Of a stretch of 64,000 bases of DNA, positions 50,913 to 61,235 are shown in pieces. The DNA comes from an uncultured SAR116 cluster alpha proteobacterium (GTDB taxonomy: Bacteria > Pseudomonadota > Alphaproteobacteria > Puniceispirillales > Marisalimonadaceae). The notes beneath the pieces are model-generated. The model saw only the letters and a program-made list of their open reading frames with translations. It was not told where the DNA came from and made no database searches. Position 1 is the first letter of the stretch; every line of letters starts with the position of its first letter. The position numbers and the translations under genes are program-made. Location of the stretch: contig CACJJL010000011.1 in NCBI GenBank assembly GCA_902593735.1, positions 1 to 64,000 of the forward strand, given 5' to 3'.

Positions 50913-53039
50913 TTAACCACCTTTTAATAATCTGATAGCGTCATTATTTTCGAAAATAGACAAAAGAACATTAATTTTTTCTTTATCGTCTTCATTTTCC
51001 AGCATTTTCTTCGCTTCCTCTCTTGCAACGGGAATCATTTGGTTGTGGATATGCAAATCTACAAACTTAAAATCAAGATTGCCAGATTGTTTGCTTCCAA
51101 GAATTTCTCCTGGTCCACGTAATTCTAAATCATGTTCAGAAATTTTAAATCCGTCATCATTTTCTTTTAAGATTTTTAACCTAGAATGAGCAATTGAGCT
51201 TAAATTAGAATTATATAACAATATGCACGAGGATTCTTTATTACTTCTTCCGACTCTTCCTCTCAATTGATGTATTTGAGCTAACCCAAATCTTTCTGCA
51301 CATTCAATTACCATTATAGTAGCTTCAGGAACATCTACTCCAACTTCAATTACCGTAGTTGCAACTAGAATTTTACTTTCACCAGATTTAAACTCATTCA
51401 TTGATGTTTCTCTTTCAATCTGATTTTGTTTTCCATGAATCAATGAAACATTAATGTTTTTAAAATTATTTTTTAAAAAATTATATCTTTCGTTAACAGC
51501 AATTAGATCTGAATTCTCAGAATCTTCAATTAGAGGGCAAACCCAATATACTAATGCTCCAGCATTAATTGCTCTTTCAATAGAAGATAACACTTCGGCT
51601 ATTTTAGTTTGTGACAAAACATATGTATTAATTGATTTTCTACCAATCGGTTTTTCACTTAAAACAGAAATGTCCATATCACCATAAGCAGTCAGTGCGA
51701 GAGATCTAGGTATAGGCGTTGCTGTCATAACCAGTACATTAACGTTATTACCTTTTTCTGTTATAGCAACTCTTTGTTTAACTCCAAACCTATGCTGCTC
51801 GTCAATAACAGCTAAAGATAGGTTGTTATAAATTAATTTTTTTGAAATTAATGCGTGAGTTCCAATTATAATTTTAATTTCACCATTTTCTATTTGTTTA
51901 ATTACATTAGATCTAGTTTTGTTATCATAAACAGATCTACTTTCTCCTAATAGAAGAGTTGGTTCAATTTTTAGTGGTATAAGTAAGTCTTTAATTGTAT
52001 TAAAATGTTGGATTGCAAGAATTTCCGTTGGAACCATCAATACTGCTTGAGATCCGTCTAATATTGCGTTGAGCATAGAAATTACAGCAACAATTGTTTT
52101 ACCAGATCCAACATCACCCTGAAGCATTCTAACCATAGTTTTATTGTTATGAATGTCCTCTTTTATTTCATTTATAACTTTTATTTGATTACGAGTTAAC
52201 TCAAATGGTAAATTCGAATAAAAATTTTCAATTAATTCTGAGTTACTATAAATTTCTTTAATTTCTTTAATTTTAGAAATTTTATTTTTTATTAGTAACA
52301 TAGAAATCTGATTTGCTATTAATTCATCTAGAGCAAGTCGTTTTCTAAAAATGCTATTTAAGTTTAAGTCATCATTGTTTTCTGGATTATGTATTCTAGA
52401 TATACAAGTATGCCAATTTGGAAATTTGTATTTTATTAGTATATCTTTACTTAACCATTCAGGAATTATTGGAATTTTCTTAATACCTTGATTGATAACT
52501 TTGGATATAAATTTTTGGTTTATTCCAAAAAACAAAGGGTAAATTGGTTGAAACAATGGTATTAATTTTTTCTCAGTTTCTTTTACAACATAGTCAGGGT
52601 GAGCAATCTGACCAATCCCATTAAAGTTTTCAAATTTTCCACTTATAAAAACTCTATTTCCAACTTTGTAAATATTTTTTAGATATTGTGTATTTTGCCC
52701 AAAATAAACAATATCTAACCTAACATTTTTTTCTTTATTGAGGCCAAAGGTTATTATCCTAGACATATTATTTTTTTTTCTAAAATTGAAGGGAGGAATA
52801 TTTATTTCCACAACCTCTACTTCACAAGTTAATATGTCACCATGATTTACTTCTTTTAAAGATATATTTTGGAATCTATCAATAGACTTGTGAGGTAAAT
52901 AAAATAAAAGATTTATTAAATATGGACCAATTTTTTTTTCAAAAAGGTTTAATTTTTTTTCACCAACACCACTTAAATTTCCAAGTGATGAGAATAATTC
53001 AAAAATCTCTTTTGGTCTTTTAATAATTACATTAGACAA
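50913..53039 (-). CDS. recG: ATP-dependent DNA helicase RecG
   Basis: RecG remodels stalled replication forks and branched DNA. The 708-residue protein has an N-terminal wedge/OB domain, Walker A LQGDVGSGKT, the DEQH box IDEQHRFGV, TATPIPRSLALT, and C-terminal helicase motifs TTVIEVGVDVPEA and QLRGRVGRS. It ends three bases from the DUF502 gene on the other strand and diverges from sdhE-mfd, the usual alphaproteobacterial layout. Confidence 0.95.
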   Translation of the reverse strand: MSNVIIKRPKEIFELFSSLGNLSGVGEKKLNLFEKKIGPYLINLLFYLPHKSIDRFQNISLKEVNHGDILTCEVEVVEINIPPFNFRKKNNMSRIITFGLNKEKNVRLDIVYFGQNTQYLKNIYKVGNRVFISGKFENFNGIGQIAHPDYVVKETEKKLIPLFQPIYPLFFGINQKFISKVINQGIKKIPIIPEWLSKDILIKYKFPNWHTCISRIHNPENNDDLNLNSIFRKRLALDELIANQISMLLIKNKISKIKEIKEIYSNSELIENFYSNLPFELTRNQIKVINEIKEDIHNNKTMVRMLQGDVGSGKTIVAVISMLNAILDGSQAVLMVPTEILAIQHFNTIKDLLIPLKIEPTLLLGESRSVYDNKTRSNVIKQIENGEIKIIIGTHALISKKLIYNNLSLAVIDEQHRFGVKQRVAITEKGNNVNVLVMTATPIPRSLALTAYGDMDISVLSEKPIGRKSINTYVLSQTKIAEVLSSIERAINAGALVYWVCPLIEDSENSDLIAVNERYNFLKNNFKNINVSLIHGKQNQIERETSMNEFKSGESKILVATTVIEVGVDVPEATIMVIECAERFGLAQIHQLRGRVGRSNKESSCILLYNSNLSSIAHSRLKILKENDDGFKISEHDLELRGPGEILGSKQSGNLDFKFVDLHIHNQMIPVAREEAKKMLENEDDKEKINVLLSIFENNDAIRLLKGG

Positions 53040-53101
53040 GAAATCAAAAACCTTTATTTATAATAAACAATAACAAAAAATATCAATAAAACGAGAAAAA
53101 A

Positions 53102-53359
53102 TTGAATAATAGAAATGTTTTTATAAAAAAATTAATTTATAGATCTAAATATACTGGCACTCGTGAAACAGATATTTTGTTAGGTAATTTTGCAGAAAAT
53201 CATTTAAAAAATCTCGATGATGAAAACTTATTAGCATATCAAGCGCTTCTTAATTCAGGAGATCCTAGAATTTGGCGTTTATCTATAGATATTGAAAAAT
53301 CAAAATCTTCTAAAGAAAACTATCTAATAGACCTTATAAAAGAATTTAAAGGTCATTAA
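53102..53359 (+). CDS. sdhE: FAD assembly factor SdhE
   Basis: SdhE (DUF339) helps attach FAD to succinate dehydrogenase. The 85-residue helical protein carries the family pattern YRSKYTGTRETDILLG (13-28, including the Arg-Glu pair) and ending ALLNSGDPRIW. The start is a TTG. It sits between recG and mfd as in many alphaproteobacteria. The succinate dehydrogenase genes are not in the window. Confidence 0.9.
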   Translation: MNNRNVFIKKLIYRSKYTGTRETDILLGNFAENHLKNLDDENLLAYQALLNSGDPRIWRLSIDIEKSKSSKENYLIDLIKEFKGH

Positions 53360-53360
53360 A

Positions 53361-56300
53361 TTGTTTAATTTTAATAAAGATTTAAATAAAATTAGAGAAA
53401 TTAATGGTATCAGAGATAGCTTAATACCTTTCTTAATTTCTTCTTTATCTCAAAATCAAAATATATTTTACGTAGCACAAAATGATTTAGAACTCTCGAA
53501 TGTTTATAATTTTTTATATTCAAATTTCAAAGAAATAAACATATACAAAATCCCAGCATGGGATTGTTTGCCTTATGATATCTCATCACCAAATCTCAAT
53601 TTAATTGGAGAGCGTGTACAATCATTTACAGATCTTTGTTTTTTTAAAAACAATAAAAATAAAAGCAAAAACGTTATTTTAACTACTATTAATGGATTAT
53701 TTACCAAGACAGCGCCTAAAGAATTTTTTTTAAAACATTTTATAAATTTAAATTTATCTTCAGATTATAAATTTCAATTTATTATCGAGTTCTTAAATAA
53801 CTCAGGATATAAAAGGGTACAAACTGTAAGAGAGTTTGGTGAATTTAGTATACGAGGAAGTATATTAGACGTTTTTCCTGTTGGTAACCAAAGTGCATTT
53901 AGAATTGACTTTATAGGTGATAATATTGAAACAATCAAAACAATGGATCCTCTTACACAAAGATCTAAGGATAAAATAAATGATTTTAATATTTATACAT
54001 CAAATGAATTTATATTGAATGAAAAAAACATAGAGAATTTCAGAAAAAGATTTAGGAATAAGAACGGTGCTGCCAGTATAAAAAGTTTATTTTATGAAAA
54101 CATATCTGCTGGTATGAAATTTAACGGAATAGAACATTTTTTACCTTTATTTCATGAAAAACCATTAAATTCAATTTTTGATTATTTGCCACTTGGGCAA
54201 GGAATTATATGTTTGCTTACAAAAAATTTTGAAAATCTAATTCAAGAACGAGAGTTAGAAATAAATAATTTTGGTAACGAAAGAAAAGATGAAAACACTG
54301 ATTATAATGCTTTTGAGATTAAAGAATTATACATTTCAAAAATTAATATTTTAAATAATATTAAAAAATTTAATGTTATTAAATTAAATGAATATGACAA
54401 ACCTAGCAGCACTAATCAAAATGAAATAAATCTTTCTTCTAAACCTTTAATAATTCCTAATATTATTAACTCAGAAAAAATTAATAAAATCAATAACTTT
54501 GTTCAATTTTGTATAAATGAGTTTAATAATAACAAAATAATTACAATTATTACAGAAGATGAAACTAAAATAAATAATTTAGTTAGTTTTTTTGAAGAAG
54601 ATTTAAATAAAAGTAAAATTATATTTGAATTAATTGATATAAAAAAGCTTGTTAACGGTGAAAATTTGTCAAATTTTAATTTTTCATATTCTCCATACCT
54701 AGAGAGTTTTAAATTAAATAATCATATCATTATATTCACGAGAGACATTTTGGTTTTCCAGAAAATAAAAGAAAATCATGGAGAAGAAAAACTGAAAATT
54801 TTCTTAAAGATGTAAACTCAATAAATGTTGGTGACTTTGTAGCTCACATTGATCATGGGATTGGTTTGTATGATGGATTATTGAAAATATCAACAAATGG
54901 AATAGATCATGATTGTTTGAAATTATTATATCAAGATGGTGATAAGTTATTTCTTCCTGTAGAGAATATGAATTTATTAAGCCGTGTAGGTGATTCAGGT
55001 ATTATTAGAAACTTAGACAAGTTGGGTGCATCCAATTGGCAGAATAGAAAAGCAAATGTCAAAAAAAGAATTAAAGATATGGCTGAAAAATTAATTAGAG
55101 TTGCTGCGCAAAGAGAAATCATTAATACAGAAAAATTATCAATTACAGATGATTACGATAAATTTTCTAATGATTTTCCTTTTCAACTTACTGATGACCA
55201 AGATTCTGCAATCAAAGATGTAATATCTGACCTTGAATCAGGAAAACTCATGGATAGGCTGATTTGTGGCGATGTTGGTTTTGGAAAAACTGAAGTAGCA
55301 TTAAGAGCTTCTTTTATTGTGGCAAATGCTGGTTATCAAGTTGCATTAGTAGCCCCAACTACAATTTTAGTAAAACAACATTATAAAAGTTTTTATGAAA
55401 GGTTTAAAAATTCATCACTAAAAGTTTCTTCATTATCCAGAATGACTGTGCCAAGCAAAAGAAAGATTATTAAAAATAATCTTAAATCTGGAGATATAAA
55501 TATTGTTGTTGGAACACATGCTTTACTTTCAAATGATATTGATTTTAACAATTTAGGACTATTAATTGTTGATGAGGAGCAACACTTTGGAGTTGCTCAA
55601 AAAGAAAAAATAAAAGAATTACAAGGCAATATTCATGTTTTAACTCTGACCGCAACACCAATTCCTAGAACGCTTCAATTATCTTTATCTGGACTAAAAC
55701 AATTGAGTTTAATTAGCACCCCACCTGTTGATAGGTTATCAATTCGTACTTTTGTTTTTGAATGGGATAAAGTTGTTTTATTAGACGCTTTAAACCGTGA
55801 AAAAAATAGAGGAGGGCAATCTTTTATTGTTTGCCCAAGGATAAAAGATATAGATGGTTTGTATGAAAAAGTAAAAAAAATGGCACCTAATCTATCGATA
55901 AAAGTTGCTCATGGTCAAATGAAGATTGATGAATTAGATTCTTCAATTAATTCATTTTCAGATGGTAAATCAGATATATTAATTTCTACTAATATTATTG
56001 AATCAGGAATAGATATTCCCAACGCAAATACAATGATAATTTATAAATCTGACATGTTTGGACTTTCTCAACTTTACCAATTAAGAGGACGTATTGGACG
56101 AGGGAAAAAAAGAGCATATGCCTATTTCACAGTCGAGGCAGGTAAAGTTTTAAATAAAAACTCTCAACAAAGACTAGATGTAATTAAAACCCTTGATAAT
56201 CTAGGAGCTGGTTTTTCACTTGCTAGCTACGACATGGATATAAGAGGAGCTGGAAATTTACTTGGTGATGAACAGTCAGGTCAAATTAAAGAGGTTGGAG

Positions 56301-56821
56301 TTGAGTTGTATCAAGATATGCTTAGGGATGCTGTTTACTCTTATAAAAATAAAGAAGCAACATTAGAAGAAGTTTGGTCTCCTTCAATTTCATTAGGTTT
56401 AGCAGTGCTAATCCCAGATACTTATGTATATGATCTATCAACTAGAATGGCACTCTACAGAAAAGCAGGAGACTTAAGAAGCAGTGATGAGATAAATGAG
56501 TTTAATGAAGAATTATTTGATAGGTTTGGAGTTCCTCCCGTAGAAGTTAATAATTTGCTTCAAACATTAATAATTAAACATAAGTGTTTAAAAAATAATA
56601 TTAGTTTTATAGATGCAGGACCTAAAGGTATTTTATTGGGATTTAAAAATAATTTTTTCAAAAATACAGACAAGCTATTAGATTGGATTAGCAAATCATC
56701 TGGACAAATAAAAGTTAGACCAGATCAAAAACTTTTTATGGTAAAACAATTGAAAAGCAGAGAAGAAAAAATTGAAAATGTTAAAGAGTTTATAGATGAG
56801 TTAGAGGATTTAAAAACTTAA
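53361..56821 (+). CDS. mfd: Transcription-repair coupling factor Mfd, split by a -1 frameshift
   Basis: Mfd removes stalled RNA polymerase and recruits UvrA. The first frame (TTG start at 53361 to 54815) has the UvrB-like domain (IPAWDCLPYD, GEFSIRGSILDVFP). The second frame carries the polymerase-interaction region (NVGDFVAHIDHGIGLYDGL, from about 54828), Walker A GDVGFGKTE, the DEEQ box, TATPIPRTLQLSLSG and the TRCF C-terminal domain. The frame changes near 54748-54751 (four T before GG). Adding one T there restores D-I-F-G-F-P-E-N and a 1153-residue protein, normal for Mfd. The TTG at 54866 is an internal Leu codon, not a start. Confidence 0.92.
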
Positions 56822-57106
56822 TTAAACTCTGCAATCAAATGTACCTAATGCCGTGTCATCTTCAAAAGTTTTTATTTTAATTAAAACAAAACTATTATGG
56901 TTATTGCATACATTTTTAATTATTTTGCGAACTTCTAAAGGAATGTTTGTAATAGAATTTTTTTCAATCTTCCACTTTAGCTCAAATGGTTTTTCTTGAT
57001 AAGTAAAACTACTACTATTATTTAAATCATGCTGAGTGATATTTGAATGCTGATTACAATTAGATAAAATTAACAAAACACAAAATAAAATTATATATTT
57101 AAACAT
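56822..57106 (-). CDS. Small predicted lipoprotein of unknown function
   Basis: A precursor of 94 residues from the ATG at 57106 (98 from 57118) with a hydrophobic signal and a lipobox ending LILSNC, followed by a short polar domain with three more cysteines near KNVCNN and TFDCRV. I do not recognise a family. It abuts the mfd stop on the opposite strand and is downstream of gloA on its own strand. Confidence 0.65.
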   Translation of the reverse strand: MFKYIILFCVLLILSNCNQHSNITQHDLNNSSSFTYQEKPFELKWKIEKNSITNIPLEVRKIIKNVCNNHNSFVLIKIKTFEDDTALGTFDCRV

Positions 57107-57183
57107 AATAAAACTCACATATATGCTTTTTTTTTAAAATCAACTTTAAAAATTAAAAGTATTAAATTCAACAATTATAAAAA

Positions 57184-57624
57184 TTACCACGAACCAATAT
57201 TTTTCATGCTTGACCAAGGCTCTTTTACTTCAAGGTTATCACCTTGCTGAAGTAATTCTATTGAAATATTATCTGGCGATTTTATAAATGCCATTCTTCC
57301 TTCTCTAGGAGGTCTATTGATAGTTACTCCAGCATCAATTAATTTCTGGCATGTTTCATAGATATTTTTAACAGAAAGAGCAAGATGACCAAAATTTCTA
57401 CCGCTTCCATACTTTTCTGGATCCCAATTATAGGTTAATTCTATTTCAGGTGATCTGGTTTTTATTGCATTGTCTTCGTCTTCTGGTGCGGCTAGAAAAA
57501 TAAGTGTAAATCTTCCTTCTGGAACTTCTTTTCTTCTAATTTCAACAAGACCAAGCTTATTGCAATAAAAGTCAATAGATTCTTCAATATTAGTAACTCT
57601 AATCATGGTGTGTAAAAATTTCAT
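57184..57624 (-). CDS. gloA: Lactoylglutathione lyase (glyoxalase I)
   Basis: GloA isomerises the methylglyoxal-glutathione adduct to lactoylglutathione. The 146-residue vicinal-oxygen-chelate protein has the metal ligands His5 (LHTMIRV), Glu in IELTYNW, His in NFGHLALSV and Glu in [15 protein letters not shown] and GRFTLIFL are also typical. Single gene with 92 bases to the divergent aldolase gene. Confidence 0.92.
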   Translation of the reverse strand: MKFLHTMIRVTNIEESIDFYCNKLGLVEIRRKEVPEGRFTLIFLAAPEDEDNAIKTRSPEIELTYNWDPEKYGSGRNFGHLALSVKNIYETCQKLIDAGVTINRPPREGRMAFIKSPDNISIELLQQGDNLEVKEPWSSMKNIGSW

Positions 57625-57716
57625 TTTAAATCCAAAATTTGTTAAAATAATATAATATACATAAAGTTAAGAATTAAACTATACTAAATTTACAAATATT
57701 TAATAAAGGTTTTTTT

Positions 57717-58853
57717 ATGAATTTAGAAGCTTTTGAGGTAGGGTTTAATATTCCTGCCAAAGTTGGAATGGATATTACTGAGATTCAAACTCCATCTTTG
57801 ATTATTGATTTCAAGATATTTGAAAATAATATAAACAAAATGAGAGAATTTGTTCTCAATAATAATGTAAAATTGAGACCTCATGCCAAAATGCATAAAT
57901 CAATCGATGTTGCTAAATACCAAATTAATAAAGGTGGAGCACATGGAATATGTTGCCAAAAAGTTAGTGAAGCAGAGATATTTGTTAAAGCTGGAATAAA
58001 AGATATTTTAATAACCAATCAAATAACTGATTCCTTTAAATTAGAAAGACTAGCTAAAATAACTTCTAAAGAATTAAGGATAGGTTGTTGTGTAGATAAT
58101 AATGAAAATTTAACTAATATTCAGAAAGCCGCAGAAAGAAATAATTCTTTAATTGATATTTATATTGAATATGATTGCGGTGCAAATAGATGTGGAATTA
58201 AATCATTTGATAAAATAAATGAACTCATAATAATGATTACAGAAATGGATAACTTAAAATTTGTTGGTTTTCAAGCTTATAATGGTTCTATTCAGCACAT
58301 TCAAGATTATAAAATGAGAAAAAAAGAGGTCAAAAAAACTTGTAACAATATTAAAGAATTAAAAGCTGAGTTTGCAAAACATTCACCTTTTATTACGGGT
58401 GTAGGTACAGGTTGTTTTGATTTAGAAGTATCTGAAGAAGTATATGATGAAATACAAGTTGGTTCATATGCTTTTATGGATGCCCATTATTCATCCTTAA
58501 AACATGACAGAAAATTAAATAACTTTAATAATTTTGAAAATTCGCTATTCGTTTTTACTGGTGTAATGTCAAAAGCATTACAAAATCATGCTGTTGTAGA
58601 TGCCGGTTTAAAATCAATAGCAATTGACAGTGGCTTGCCAAAAACAATAAATTCTCAGTTGGAATATATAAAATGTTCTGATGAGCATGGAATAATAGCT
58701 GATCCAAATAATATTCTTAAAATTAATGATAAAATTTGTTTAATTCCAGGACATTGTGACCCAACTTGTAATTTGCATGATTGGTATGTTGTTGTTAAAG
58801 ATTCAAAAGTTATTAATTTATGGCCTATTTCTGCAAGAGGATTTAGTTTATAA
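57717..58853 (+). CDS. D-threonine/3-hydroxyaspartate aldolase-like PLP enzyme
   Basis: A 378-residue fold-type III PLP protein of the DSD1/D-threonine-aldolase family. EVGFNIPAKVGM and EIQTPSLIID at the N-terminus, RPHAKMHKS (54-62, PLP lysine region), CCQKVSEAE, GSYAFMDAHY and the metal-site PGHCDPTC (344-351) match, from memory, the 3-hydroxy-D-aspartate aldolases such as BhcC of Paracoccus. These cleave hydroxyaspartate to glycine and glyoxylate. D-threonine aldolase or D-serine dehydratase activity is possible. No other beta-hydroxyaspartate cycle gene is adjacent. AAAGG precedes the ATG. Confidence 0.8.
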   Translation: MNLEAFEVGFNIPAKVGMDITEIQTPSLIIDFKIFENNINKMREFVLNNNVKLRPHAKMHKSIDVAKYQINKGGAHGICCQKVSEAEIFVKAGIKDILITNQITDSFKLERLAKITSKELRIGCCVDNNENLTNIQKAAERNNSLIDIYIEYDCGANRCGIKSFDKINELIIMITEMDNLKFVGFQAYNGSIQHIQDYKMRKKEVKKTCNNIKELKAEFAKHSPFITGVGTGCFDLEVSEEVYDEIQVGSYAFMDAHYSSLKHDRKLNNFNNFENSLFVFTGVMSKALQNHAVVDAGLKSIAIDSGLPKTINSQLEYIKCSDEHGIIADPNNILKINDKICLIPGHCDPTCNLHDWYVVVKDSKVINLWPISARGFSL

Positions 58854-58896
58854 TTTCGCTTTAATTAATTTTAATTAAAAATAAATGAGTTAAGAG

Positions 58897-59535
58897 ATGT
58901 ATTATGACACTAGAAAAAATAACCACGGTTTACCCTACAATCCTTTCAAAGCCCTTACAGTGCCTCGACCAATTGGATGGATAAGTTCATTGAGTAAAAA
59001 TGGTATTGGAAATCTATCACCATATAGTTACTTTAATGGACTTTCTTATGATCCTCCGTTTGTAATGTTTTCAGCTGGAAACCGAGAAGATGGAAGTAAA
59101 AAAGATAGTGTCTTAAATGCTGAAGAAACTGGTGAATTTGTTGTAAACATTAGCACATGGAACACTCGTCACCAAATGAATGATACTAGTTGGATAATGG
59201 AATCTGAGATAGATGAATTAGAAAAGACAGGATTAACAGCTATCGATTCAGTAAATGTAAAACCCAAAAGAGTTGCTGAATCTCCAGTACATTTTGAATG
59301 TAAATATCATCAAACAGTTCAACTTCCCGGAAGAGGAGGATTACACAACGTTGTGTTTGGACAAGTTATTGGCATTCATATTAAAGACGAATTCATTACT
59401 GACGATGGAATAGTAGACATCTTAAAAATGAAAGTGATTGCTAGACTAGGATATAATGATTACACATTAGTAGACAAAACTTTTTCGATTATAGATTTTG
59501 AGGATAAAGGGAAAATGACTAAGAGTTGGAGATAA
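58897..59535 (+). CDS. Flavin reductase-like (FMN-binding split barrel) protein
   Basis: A 212-residue protein of the flavin reductase-like family. VPRPIGWISSLS (22-33), GIGNLSPYSYFNGLSYDPPFVMF and EFVVNIST are the characteristic FMN-site stretches. Such proteins supply reduced flavin to monooxygenases or reduce other substrates. Its role is unknown. It follows the aldolase gene after 43 bases in the same direction. Confidence 0.85.
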   Translation: MYYDTRKNNHGLPYNPFKALTVPRPIGWISSLSKNGIGNLSPYSYFNGLSYDPPFVMFSAGNREDGSKKDSVLNAEETGEFVVNISTWNTRHQMNDTSWIMESEIDELEKTGLTAIDSVNVKPKRVAESPVHFECKYHQTVQLPGRGGLHNVVFGQVIGIHIKDEFITDDGIVDILKMKVIARLGYNDYTLVDKTFSIIDFEDKGKMTKSWR

Positions 59536-60050
59536 GAGTAAAATTTATTATGAAAACCTGATTAATATTTGATAAATATATGATTGAAATATGTTAATTA
59601 ACAAAACATAAACATGAATTAAGTAAAAGCTAGAAAGATTATTTTTCTTATTTTATTATTTTAGTTAATCACGGAATTTATAAATAAATAGAGAAAAATT
59701 AATTATGAAATTTTAATTGTTCTTTATTAAGTATAATATTTCCTTATGATAGGTTTTTATCGTATTTTTACATTTTTAGGTAATTTTAAATCAATGCTTA
59801 TGCATCCTTTTACAAATCAGCATTGGTTGTTTCTAAGTTAGTGTTTGCTCATTGACTAAGTCCATATGAATATAAACCTAGGTTAATTAATATATTATTA
59901 GAGACTTATTTATATCATATTTTTAATAATTTAAAATTATCGGCATGTAAAAAGACTAAGTTGTTTCTTTTAAAGCTACTTGAAGAAAAAAGTTTAAGGT
60001 TAAAAAGTTGTTTTGCTAATACATAAAATTATTCTCAATAATGATACAAA
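59536..60050. other. 515-base gap without a recognisable gene
   Basis: No ORF above about 20 codons on either strand, no tRNA and no repeat array seen. Part of it has slightly richer, code-like composition (about 59790-59880) but with frequent stops. It may be a decayed gene. Unusual in a genome otherwise packed this tightly. Confidence 0.5.
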
Positions 60051-60605
60051 CTAAGGGGATAGCCATTCTCCTTGCCAATTAGTTGTCTTTTTGTAATGAG
60101 CACGAATGTGTTTATCTCCTAGAAGCAGTAACTGAATTGCTTGTATATCACATACTAAAACGGCAAACCGTTTCTGATTTGAGGTATAATCATAAGCAAA
60201 AGGGCTTTCAAGGACTGTGCCAGGACTAGGAATAGTTCCATAAGTAACCTTAGATTTACTTGGTACATCTCTCCAGTATGGAATAGTAATGTCCCCAACC
60301 TTAACTTCAACAATAACTTCCATCTGAATTTGTAATTGGACTTTTGGTAGCCAAATATGAATTCCGGCGTGTGGGTTATCTTCAAGGGCTAACATTTTTG
60401 AAGAAGCGGTATCAGTATGGAATTCTATTTGGTTATTTTTCCTATCGTAACTTCTAATCACTAAAGTACGAGCGCTTGGAAAACCATTTAAAGTAGATGT
60501 CACAAAAGTAGGATACCTTGCAGGTGATTTTTTGTCAGCCTTTCCCCGAGAAATCTGTGCCCAGCAAAAGTCCAAAAAATTATCTAATTTTTGAAAAGCT
60601 TTCAT
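60051..60605 (-). CDS. Pyridoxamine 5'-phosphate oxidase-like FMN-binding protein
   Basis: A 184-residue split-barrel protein. Near 31-55 it has PTFVTSTLNGFPSARTLVIR, the FMN-site pattern of the PNPOx family, then FHTDTASSKM and the C-terminal NWQGEWLSP. The length and tail fit PNPOx-related proteins of the Alr4036 type rather than certain PdxH, so vitamin B6 oxidase activity is not assured. Flanked by two long gaps, and its base composition looks somewhat less AT-rich than its neighbours. Confidence 0.75.
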   Translation of the reverse strand: MKAFQKLDNFLDFCWAQISRGKADKKSPARYPTFVTSTLNGFPSARTLVIRSYDRKNNQIEFHTDTASSKMLALEDNPHAGIHIWLPKVQLQIQMEVIVEVKVGDITIPYWRDVPSKSKVTYGTIPSPGTVLESPFAYDYTSNQKRFAVLVCDIQAIQLLLLGDKHIRAHYKKTTNWQGEWLSP

Positions 60606-61235
60606 TTAATACAATATTTAATATTGAATCTCAGGATTATAAACTAGTATTAAATACATATTAAGAAGATGGTGCTTTAGATATGCTTTGTCAATATCAT
60701 ATTGGTAATCATATAACTTTTGATGATTTAAGAATATTTGCCTGGAACGGTAATGTTTTCAATAACGCTAAAATCATTGAGTTTAAAAAAGATTATTTAA
60801 TGTCATTATATAATTTGTTAACCATGGATCAGAATTCATCATTTACAATAAAATAATGACCTTTTTCCTCATGAAGGGAAGTCCCTGAGGCATGATAGTC
60901 TAATCAATGTTGATAAAATGATTTTAGATCTTTGATAACATAATCATCATTATTATCTCCAACTAATACCGTATTCATTGGAACTAATCTTTTTCAGACA
61001 TACTCGAATTAAGAATGACAATTATTTTTTTTCTTTACCACTTACCATTCCAAACATATCTTCTATAAAATTATCCCACTTTTTTGATATTAGAATGTAA
61101 AATTTTTGCAAAAACGAATTAGAAATTTTCATTAAATTATTCCTTTTTACCCTTATTAAAATTTAACTAATGCAATGTGTCTTTTATCCATTGGTATATA
61201 TTTAAATACGCTCTTTCTAGAGCCTCTTTATTTAT
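60606..61235. other. 630-base gap with possible small ORFs or gene remnants
   Basis: The stretch between the PNPOx-like and Nmad3-like genes holds no normal gene. Two short frames are visible. One is a 57-codon frame at 60683-60856 (+) beginning MLCQYHIGNH. The other is a 36-codon frame at 61022-61132 (-) beginning MKISNSFLQKF, with AAGGA at a fair distance before its ATG. There is also a short interrupted inverted repeat near 60870-60895. I recognise none of them, and they may be debris. Confidence 0.4.
61022..61132 (-). CDS. Possible 36-residue small protein
   Basis: A short frame (MKISNSFLQKF at the start, GKEKK at the end) with AAGGA about eight bases before its ATG and a long basic, aromatic-rich composition. 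It lies about 100 bases downstream of the Nmad3-like gene on the same strand. No family recognised. Its only support is the ribosome-binding-site-like sequence. Confidence 0.25.
   Translation of the reverse strand: MKISNSFLQKFYILISKKWDNFIEDMFGMVSGKEKK

Noticed and set aside
54866-56821. A separate helicase gene starting at 54866
   Set aside because: The apparent TTG start is the Leu of the conserved GIGLYDGL stretch, and Mfd sequence continues upstream to about 54750.
60868-60896. Interrupted inverted repeat (CCTCA...TGAGG with inner GGGA/TCCC)
   Set aside because: The loop is only two bases, the arms are asymmetrically bulged and no T run follows, so it is not a convincing terminator or site.
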